Source: Trissonchulus latispiculum (taxonomy: Eukaryota > Nematoda > Enoplea > Enoplida > Ironidae). Taken from it: a stretch of DNA of 64,000 nt. Positions 56,784 to 64,000 of the stretch are shown here, one piece after another; the stretch's first letter is position 1; every line of letters starts with the position of its first letter. Under the pieces are notes generated by a model. It was not told where the DNA came from. It saw only the letters and a list, made by a program, of their open reading frames with translations, and ran no database searches. Location of the stretch: contig JASAND010017771.1 of assembly GCA_030248195.1 (NCBI GenBank), positions 40,558-104,557 of the forward strand, read 5' to 3'. The position numbers and the translations under genes are program-made.

Positions 56784-56982
56784 AAAAAGAAGAAAAAATC
56801 AGAACTGTGAACTGTTTAACTGTTTATTTAACTGTTATTTTTATCCCATTAATGTTTCTGTTTATTAAAGTGTGTTGTTGTGAAAGATATGAACTGCAAC
56901 TTTAATTAATACAAAAACACAACACAATTATATAAATGTATATATACGTAAAAATCACAGCTTAAATTGTGAACTAATTAAT

Positions 56983-59900
56983 CTAGCATCCCAGTTCGCA
57001 GAGAGGTGTGACTTTGTTCTCTTTCGCAGCCTCATTTGCATACTGCTTCCTGTCCGATTTGGAGGACCTGTTGGTCGATCCTTGCAGTCGGTTTTTGCCA
57101 CTGGGATCCTGGATTTGAGGCTTTATCGGATACCGACATCGCTCTTGCCATCTGTAAACATGACAAAACACAAAATTAGAACAATCATTTGATAGGTACT
57201 GAAACATGCTAAAGATTAGAATGTCATGGCCATGTTTCCTTAACTCAAGCAACTCATGCATCCATGGCATGGCAATTGGCCCCACAGCCACAACATGAAG
57301 TTAACCTTAAGTAGAACCAAGATTGCATTTTTATTTTTATATAGAACAAAACTAACTGTTAGAGTTTGAGTGGTGCCCTGATTTGAGGGGGGGTTGTCGG
57401 CGACATAAAGCCTTGTCTCAGTTTGTGGGGATAGAAAGGACTGCTTCGTTGTGTCAAAAGGGATTTGCCCTAGAGCTTGTAATAAGTGGAATTTGATGAA
57501 CATCGCACGGTTTTTGATGTTCTGGTTCTGTTTATTTGAAGTTTGAAGCGATGGTGTAAAAAGGTTTTAACCGATGTAATTTGCTTAAAACATTGTAGTA
57601 TGCAGAACACGTTCATCTATGTGATATGTATCAAAGCTTTAACACCTGCTTTAGATCAAAGTCACTTGAATGCAATGCAAACCCGTCGGCTTCCCCCTCC
57701 CAGTGAAAACTTCCCATCCTTAGCATGTCTGCTGCGTACTTTGCCCTTTCACTGGCAAAAGCATCAATCTGATGCTGAAGGGTTTCTCTGAGATTTCCGA
57801 CTTCAGAACGAAGCAGTTCAACCTCATTTCGAATGGCATCATCTTCCTGAAAGAAACATAAGAAATAACAAATACAAGCGACAAAAAGCCATATCCCTGA
57901 AGTTTATCCTAATTTATCCTGAAACCAAATACATATGCCGATATGATTAAAATTATCGATATTATTAAATTAAAATTATTAAAATGAAAACCAAATATGA
58001 TTAAAGCCGATCGTTTTCCAAATATAGGAGATTGCAAAATTTGTGTGGACATGTTTTCAATTAAACAGACAGTGCAAATAATCTTAGCACATCGATTTTA
58101 CAACATAATGTTAATTTTACATAGCTAATCACATATACGGCTAATTACTAAGCAAACAATTAGTATAAAAATCATATTACAACGATGTTGCTAAAGGGAC
58201 TTGGGCCCCTTATAGCACCAGCCCAGAAGGTTCGGAGGTCGTTCGGTTTGATGGTCTCCTCTATGAGAAACAACACGGGGATGTGTCCTGCATAAACTAG
58301 GGCCCGAGGCCCTATTCATTTCCGGGTAAACCCAAATTAGCCTATTTTATTTAAATTTTAAGCACGCGTTTTATTAAAATAATTGGAAATTGAGTTGATT
58401 TTCGGGAATTAATTGAGCTTTACGTGTAGTTACAGGCCTCGGCTAGATTATATAGTTGTTAAAAGTGTATATGTATGTAATATTATATGAGCTGATTTCT
58501 GGGAAAAAGTCCAGATCGTAATGAGTTCTCAATGTAGATTTCGTAACGAAAGAATTTGGGTGTGGGTAAAACCCGGCCCCGGCTCCGGCCCCGGCCCCGG
58601 CGCACCTGGGTAAAACACGGCCCCGGCCCCGGCGCATGCGTTTGTTTTAGGTGGGTAAAAGACGGCCCCGGCCCCGGCGCAGGGTAAAACCCGGCCCCAA
58701 TGTTTAGAAAACCCGGCGCAATTAAACACGTGCGTATATATATGCATGCAAATAAATACAGACTACATTGCATTTGCGTATAATTTACGATAGCGCAAAC
58801 AGTATATATAATCCCTTGCAACAATGGAAATATATACGCATTGTTTTGTTTTCATTATGATTTTTTCACAGTTAAGTCATGCATTTACATATTTTTCTTA
58901 TATTTCGTTTAATGAAACATTTGCATTTAATGAAATAAATGCACAGCGAACGTTTTGAATTTATTTTTACCATACATCACGAAGTTTTAAAACAATTTGA
59001 AACAATATTTAGAATCAAAACGTAATTAAAAAAGCATTCAAGAAATTTTGCTGACATATATAGTTACACCAAATAAAGAAAATGACGATAAATTTAAACT
59101 TTAAAATTCAAAAATTATTAACTTGTAATGTTTACTATGGGGGGATAAGACATATATACCAAAATTTTCCAGTTCTCCTTGATGTCCCCCTTGAAAAACG
59201 TAAATCTTAAATTTTTTAAACTTTAGGAATGTCTTTGCAATTAATAATATTGGATAATTTTAAGCTTTTTAATCGGTTCTTACAAAATATAATTCATATA
59301 TTTCAAAATTGTTTATTTTCATAAGTACCAACCATGGATCAATACAAAATGGCTAGATAAGGTTGCGTAACACACTGTAAAGTATAAAACTCAACTCATA
59401 AACTACGCCTTAAATCGTTACACATATGCGTAATTACACTTACACCTCTGTTATACTGCATAAGAATTTACACTAAAAGTGCGCCGGGCTAGTGCGCCGG
59501 GTTTTACCCACTTATTAAACTCTGTGTGCGCCGGACTGGGGCCGGGGCCGGGTTTTACCCATGTGCGCCGGGGCCGGGGCCGGGGCCGGAGCCGGGTTTT
59601 ACCCAGGTCGGTCGGTTTGATGGTCTCCTCTATGAGAAACAACACGGGGATGTGTCCTGCATAAACTACAGGGCCCGAGGCCCTATTCATTCCCGGGTAA
59701 ACCCAAATTAGCCTATTTTATTTAAATTTTAAGCACGCGTTTTATTAAAATAATTGGAAATTGAGTTGATTTTCGGGAATTAATTGAGCTTTACGTGTAG
59801 TTACAGGCCTCGGCTAAATTATATAGTTGTTAAAAGTGTATATGTATGTAATATTATATGAGCTGATTTCTGGGAAAAAGTCCAGATCGTAATGAGTTCT

Positions 59901-62900
59901 CAATGTAGATTTCGTAACGAAAGAATTTCAAACGTTTTATATAAAAGGAATTAAACTTTTCTGGCATTGGTGCGACGCTGAAGTGAAGTTTGATCAAAAG
60001 TCTTAAGATTTTAAGTTTGAAGTAGGTACTTCTTTACGATAAGTTCACATCGGGTTTAGTAATCATAGTAACATAAATAGTAATTAGTATAACATCATAG
60101 CATTATCAAGTTATTTAATCACGGAGAAACGCTGCTGTTTAGTTTAGTCGAGTTATTTCCATACACCGAAAAAAACTGTTTTGGAAGGGGATCCGTTTCC
60201 CTTCATTTTCTCATTAAAGTTACTCGAGTCCCATGAAACTGCATATTATACACACGAAAGGTGGTTTTATAACTTACTGAATATTTCTGCCACTCTGTTT
60301 CACTGTACTAATTTTAGGATTCAAAATGAATTGTCTTCAAATTGCTCTTAGTATTGTTGCCTTGGCACTGCCTGCGTTCGCCGATGACGAGCCAAGGCGG
60401 GTCTGCGGAAAAGCCCTGGCCGATTGGCCTCTCGAAGTTTGTGGAGAAAACTGTGTCACGGGAGCAGGAAGAGAAGAGATGGCTGTTTTAAGAGCAAGTA
60501 TGAAAAAGTGTAGTTTTAGAAGTTGTAAAATTATTTTGCCAGAGTATATATACCAAGCATAGGAAGGAAGTTGTTTGATAAATATAATAAAAATGTTGAG
60601 AACAACTGATGTTGTGAGTAGTTAATGTGCCTGTATAAGGATGAATCAAACGGCTAAACAAAAAGGGATGTCGGGATATAGGGGGGGGGGGAGCGGAACC
60701 CCTTCAAAACTTGCAAGTTTGGTACACGAGCTGAATATTCAGGGCCAAATTTTAGCTAAAAACTAAACATTTTGTAATGTGTTGTCTTTTTGTTTTGTGT
60801 GTTCGATGATTCGTGCTACAATTTTCTATGTTTATTTTCAGAGCGCAGTCTAGAAGAGCCAGCCATTCCCCATTTACGACGCGGCTCGATGTTCAATAAC
60901 TGCTGCATAAACAAATGTACCGAAGCCTGGATTAAGGACAACATCTGTGATCCCGTCTGTTCAGAGCGATGAAGAAATATTTGAGGAATTGAATATTTTT
61001 CACAAATTTTAAATTGCGTAATGTGAATAATTAGCTGTCGTAAAAATTAAATTTCAAAACTTCATTTGTTTTTCCAAGAGTGTGGCCCAGACATTTGGAT
61101 TAGAGTTCTCTAAAAATATAGCCCTCGCCACCACTTCATATATATATATATATGTTACTAAGCCAAAACTTAAACCTGAACGAGCTCTCATTGGGTTGTC
61201 TTAAATGAAGATCACAACGACATGAGGGAATAGGTAGAGCAGCGAATGATTAACTGATTGCTGATTTTTGGTTCGCCATTGTAACTTAGTTACTCCTGAT
61301 GAAAGGATTATATACCTTAGCTTCAATTTTCTTTCCATCTGGCAAATCTTGCTGGAGCATCACATAGTGACCGCATCGAGTGCAGATCATCGGTCGAGAC
61401 TCGATTTGGCGCTTCATTTCAAAATATTCCGTTTCAAGCTCTCGACACTGAAAAATATGAGTCCATGAAGACTAAATAAGACTTGTAACATTTTGTGGCC
61501 AATAGCGCATAAAGTTAAGTTTCAGGAATTTTAGTTCTTTAATTGATGATCTCCAGTAGGCATTTTTACTGCTTTGGTTTTAATTTGAATTAGATTTTTC
61601 GTTACTCTAAAATTTCCAATATTAGGAATAACTACTGAAGTCCGCTGTGCATTTACATTTCTTTTACATTTTACATTTTCATTTACTTTTCAGGAAAGTG
61701 TTAGAATTAAAATTACTTGATCCTTTCCATGAAAGAGTTAAAAAAGGTAAACCCAAGTTAGAGTGGAGTGAAAACGTGTTAAAATGGTTGATTTCAACTC
61801 TACTCTATATCTACCCTTTCGTGAAAAGGACCTTAGCTATTTTTCCAAGTTTACATTCAGTTCTAGGGTCTTTCCCACTATCACCCCCCACACAGCTCCG
61901 ACAATACATTAACAAGGGTAGCCATTCCTGAGGGGTCCTGTACCGATTTCATCCCAAATTTTACCTGCCCTTGTACCTTATCTCATATTTTGGGGGAGGG
62001 TCCCAGCAGAGAATTTACTAGATAAAGAATTAGCTACTTTACAGCCATTGTAGAGCAAAATAAGCAGTTTCTAGCTATTTTTTGGAATTTTTCGAAAATT
62101 TAAAAAATTAGCTATTTTTGACCAAAATTTCCATTAATTTTCTGTTTGACCTGACATTCCTGGCACTGTCCTTGTCCCTTGGCCCTGATTTTGCTAACCC
62201 TTGTACTGAACCTCAAATTTTTGAGGGATCCCGTACACCCCCCATACCCTCTTGTTAAAGTGTGGCTTCGACTAAGCGAAATTCACGGATTGATTTGAAA
62301 TTTGGCAGGGGTAGGATTTCAGACTTGCTGATTTCAAAAATGCAAAAATTGTGAAATTTTAAAACCATTTAAAAAATTTTAAAATTTTGTTGGTAGAGGG
62401 ACCAAGGGGAGCAAAAACGTTTTGGCCATGATTTTGCTGAAAACTTGCACACAGGTGTTTTCTGGGAAGCTGAGCACAAATCTAAAATCCGTTTTTCGAT
62501 TTAGCTTTTCGTCAGCTTTATATAATATAAGATAAAGTTGTAAGCTTAAGATGTAAACTTAACCTGAGATAAACGAAAAGCTGAATCGAGAAATGGATTT
62601 CAGATTCGTGCTCAGCGTCCCAGAAAACCCGGCAGGCAAGTTTTCAGCAAAATCATTGCCAAAATTGGTTTGCTTCCCTTTGCCCATCCTATGTACCAAC
62701 AAAATTTTAAAATTTTTAAAATGTTCTTAAAATTTCAAAATTTTTTATATTTTTGAAGTCAGCAGGTCCGAAAACCTACCCCTTACAAATTTCAACTCAA
62801 TCCGTCAAATTTTGCTTCTTCAGATGTGTGGGGGGGATAAGTGGCCCGAGATCGAGAAAGACCCCAGTTCTACAGTCATAATGCAATATTTTTCAAAACA

Positions 62901-63102
62901 ATCTTCTCAAAACCATATGTAGCTGAACCTTTTTCTGCAATCCCTGCTTATCAGCACCGAGCTCTTCGATTCGGCCCTGGAGTAGCCTTCGTTCATCCTG
63001 AAGCTGCTGAATCTGAGCCAGTAATCGCTGTTCAGTGTTCACTGACTGCTCCAGACGGCCGGCCCATTCACGCAGCTTCTCCTTCCAGCGATCTTCTTTT
63101 TC
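56983..63102 (-). CDS. Coiled-coil protein, last four exons (right arm, partial)
   Basis: Minus-strand exons 63102-62929 (58 codons), 61447-61316 (44 codons), 57846-57740 and 57151-56983 (stop TAG), phases 0,0,2, all GT-AG. Exons 1-3 of this set are strongly heptad-like (EQRLLAQIQQLQDERRLLQG; CRELETEYFEMKRQIESR). Between helices there is an ICTRCGHYVM segment with a CxxCxH pattern that could bind zinc. The tail is basic and Ser-rich. The family is not recognised; a scaffold or centrosomal role is possible. The intron 61315-57847 contains an insulin-like gene on the opposite strand. Upstream exons lie beyond 64000. Confidence 0.82.
57152..57739 (-). other. Last intron of the right coiled-coil gene
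   Basis: 588-bp intron, mirror of 151-904. Nothing else recognised. Confidence 0.55.
58236..58557 (+). repeat. Direct repeat X, copy 1
   Basis: 322 bp starting AGGTCGTTCGGTTTGATGG and ending CGTAACGAAAGAATTT. It is almost identical to 59605-59928 in the same orientation. It flanks a GC-rich inverted-repeat element. Confidence 0.9.
58558..59604. mobile_element. TIR element with GGGTAAAACCCGGCCCCGG subterminal arrays
   Basis: 1047 bp between the X repeats. Both ends are inverted arrays of GGGTAAAACCCGGCCCCGG with GGCGCA units (58558-58700 and 59478-59604). The centre (58740-59460) is A/T-rich without a frame. It looks like a non-autonomous DNA element. Confidence 0.65.
59605..59928 (+). repeat. 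Direct repeat X, copy 2
   Basis: 324-bp second copy of the X repeat, differing by a few substitutions and small indels from 58236-58557. Confidence 0.9.
59929..60325 (+). promoter_or_regulatory. Upstream region and 5' UTR acceptor of the insulin-like gene
   Basis: A/T-rich. A TACTAATTTTAG acceptor-like sequence lies eight bases before the ATG, suggesting a 5' UTR intron as in vertebrate insulin genes. No TATA box can be assigned with confidence. Confidence 0.35.
60326..60972 (+). CDS. Insulin-like peptide precursor
   Basis: Two exons, 60326-60497 and 60842-60972, give 100 aa with a phase-1 intron as in the insulin family. Residues 1-19 are a signal peptide (ending PAFA). The B-chain core VCGKALADWPLEVCG has the insulin spacing (12 residues from Cys to Cys), followed by an extra Cys in ENC. 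The splice creates AKR, a dibasic site; a second site HLRR precedes the A chain. The A chain starts GSMFNNCCINKC and ends CDPVC. CCx3C is canonical, the next gap is 9 rather than 8 residues, and an additional Cys pairs with the extra B-chain Cys in some invertebrate insulins. Secreted hormone, predicted RTK or relaxin-type ligand. Nested antisense in a coiled-coil gene intron. Confidence 0.88.
60973..61315. other. 3' flank of the insulin-like gene
   Basis: ATTAAA at about 61046 is a possible cleavage signal. A short AT-dinucleotide tract lies at 61138-61154. No gene until the antisense coiled-coil exon at 61316. Confidence 0.45.
61866..62864. mobile_element. Foldback element GGGTCTTTCCC, copy 1, with 8-bp TSD
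   Basis: Terminal GGGTCTTTCCC and its inverse at 62854-62864, flanked by CAGTTCTA on both sides (61858-61865 and 62865-62872). The body is a long hairpin centred near 62545, with a TTTTTCGATT-AGCTTTTCG / CGAAAAGCTGAATCGAGAAA core. A 342-bp TTAA element is nested near its left end. No coding capacity. Confidence 0.9.
61913..62254. mobile_element. Nested 342-bp TTAA element
   Basis: Flanked by TTAA at 61909-61912 and 62255-62258, with inverted ends CAAGGGTA and TACCCTCTTG. Inner partners GAGGGGTCCTGTAC and GGGATCCCGTAC extend the TIR. It interrupts the left TIR of the surrounding foldback, so it is the younger insertion. Confidence 0.85.
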
Positions 63103-63282
63103 CTAGAACAGCAAAAATATCAACAAAAAAGAAATTAGACAATAGTCAGGATTGAAAAAGCTAAGAATTGGAAGTACAAAATGTAAGGTGACTGCTTTCA
63201 TTCGATTTCAATCTTTTCTAGCATATAAAAATTAAATGCAAAACTTAACTTACGTACGTATATATACGATTATGGCTATTAT
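63103..63282. other. Intron sequence upstream of the coiled-coil exon
   Basis: A/T-rich intron of the right coiled-coil gene, ending at the TSD of the second foldback copy. Nothing else seen. Confidence 0.5.
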
Positions 63283-63290
63283 AAGAAAAG

Positions 63291-63890
63291 GGGTCTTTCC
63301 CATTATCCCCCCCACAGCTCTGAACAAGTACCGAAGAAGCACAATTTGACTGATTGAGTTGAAATTTGGTGGATGTAGGTTTTCGGACCTGCTGATTTCA
63401 AAAATTCAAAAATTTTAAAATTTTAGTTTTGTAAGGGGGCCAAGGGGAATCGAAAAATTTTTTGAAAAAATTTTGCTGAAAATTTGCTTATAAGGGTTTT
63501 CTGGTTAGCTGATCACGAATCTAAAATCAGTTTTTCGATTCAGCTTTTCGATAGCTCAGGATAAGCTTACATCTTAAAGCTTAAAACTTTAGCTTATATT
63601 AAGCTAACGAAAAGCTGAATCGAGAAATTGATTTCATCGTGATCTGCGCCCCAGAAAACCCCTGTAAGCAAGTTTTCAGCAAAATTTTTTTAAAAAAATG
63701 TTCGGTTCCCCTTGGTCCCCCCTTACCAGACTAAAATTTTAAAAATTTAACATTTTTTAAATTTTAAAATTTTTGTATTGTTGAAATCAGCAGGTCCGAA
63801 AACCTACCTCCACCAAATTTCAACTCAATCAGTCAAATTGTGCTTCTTCGGCACTTCTTCAGAGCTGTGGGGGGATAATGGGAAAGACCC
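63291..63890. mobile_element. Foldback element GGGTCTTTCCC, copy 2, with 8-bp TSD
   Basis: 600-bp hairpin element with termini GGGTCTTTCCCATTATCCCC / GGGATAATGGGAAAGACCC, flanked by AAGAAAAG at 63283-63290 and 63891-63898. Internal halves mirror each other around about 63590. Same family as 61866-62864. Confidence 0.93.
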
Positions 63891-64000
63891 AAGAAAAGAG
63901 TGCTATGCACATACATACGTATGAAGTTTTCGTGTTGATGTTTTCCTAACGATAAACAGTATTTAGAGAACCATGCGCACTTGCTTAACGTTCTGCATAA

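Larger units (their letters stand above)
32237..56810 (+). pseudogene. MESD-like chaperone, paralogue B, split by a Gypsy element (right arm)
   Basis: Exon 1 (32237-32383), exon 2 (34580-34724), the 3' part of exon 4 (56118-56241) and exon 5 (56784-56810, KKKKKSEL and stop) are readable. They are separated by a TTAA foldback in intron 1 and a 21.1-kb retrotransposon. Compared with the left copy, exon 3 and the first 13 or so codons of exon 4 are gone, together with roughly 0.85 kb of intron. The retained exons are open and the KSEL ER signal is kept, so inactivation looks recent. A normal transcript could not be made. Confidence 0.87.
21060..57890 (-). repeat. Right arm of the giant imperfect palindrome
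   Basis: Reverse-complement counterpart of positions 1 to about 20803. It is longer because it contains a 21.1-kb Ty3/Gypsy element (34985-56117), a 1216-bp TTAA foldback (33008-34223) and smaller insertions. Homology can be followed to the coiled-coil exon at 57740-57846, which matches the exon at 44-150; beyond that the left arm runs off the window. The outer boundary is therefore set by the window edge, not observed. Confidence 0.88.

Noticed and set aside
58443..58824. Gly/Pro/Ala-rich frames in the GGCCCCGG repeat arrays
   Set aside because: Simple-sequence repeats open in several frames on both strands; not a protein.
1..64000. CRISPR array, bacterial operons, rRNA
   Set aside because: Spliced animal genes and no regularly spaced direct repeats or rRNA signatures; the inverted structures are transposons and a palindrome.

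Overview
The window is animal nuclear DNA. Its genes have GT-AG introns, and the proteins are metazoan: the LRP chaperone MESD, the LC8 regulator ASCIZ/ATMIN, DMAP1 and an insulin-like peptide. Most of the sequence is intron or mobile DNA: foldback elements, TTAA and 8-bp-TSD elements, and a very large Ty3/Gypsy element. A lophotrochozoan or flatworm-like invertebrate fits, but the sequence alone does not fix the taxon.

The dominant structure is a huge imperfect palindrome. The left arm (1 to about 20803) and right arm (about 21060 to about 57890) carry the same genes in mirror order around a spacer of roughly 256 bp. From the centre outwards each arm has the 3' end of DMAP1, ASCIZ/ATMIN, then two tandem MESD paralogues (called MESD-A and MESD-B here), then a convergent coiled-coil gene. 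Left-arm genes: DMAP1 (-, 21052-20113), ASCIZ (-, 16471-14819), MESD-A (-, 12609-6616), MESD-B (-, 3793-1241), coiled-coil (+, 44-1073). Right arm: DMAP1 (+, 21329-21770), ASCIZ (+, 24286-25935), MESD-A (+, 27353-31400), MESD-B (+, 32237-56810, broken), coiled-coil (-, 63102-56983). The arms are nearly identical at the centre and diverge outwards. Arm-specific transposons include one TTAA element whose empty site is preserved in the other arm. The palindrome is either a real inverted duplication or an assembly join of two haplotypes.

The right arm is interrupted by a 21.1-kb Ty3/Gypsy retrotransposon (34985-56117, minus strand) with TG..CA LTRs and three long open frames. These are Gag (853 aa, CCHC knuckle), Pol (1985 aa; protease, RT, RNase H, integrase with GPY/F, after a ~650-aa extension) and an ORF3 of 2179 aa in the env position. 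ORF3 is not an envelope. It starts with a myristoylation-type motif and contains a predicted DEDDy 3'-5' exonuclease of RNase D/WRN type. The element has no target-site duplication, its LTRs differ, and exon 3 plus the start of exon 4 of MESD-B are missing at the junction.

Beyond the right arm, an insulin-like peptide gene (60326-60972, +) is nested inside an intron of the antisense coiled-coil gene. It has an extra cysteine pair and a Lys-Arg processing site created across its intron. The right end holds two copies of a GGGTCTTTCCC foldback element with perfect 8-bp TSDs, one with a TTAA element nested in it.

MESD-A and MESD-B are predicted ER chaperones for LRP-type receptors, each ending in a KDEL-like tetrapeptide. 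ASCIZ is predicted to control dynein light chain LC8 transcription, and DMAP1 belongs to NuA4/SRCAP-type chromatin complexes.
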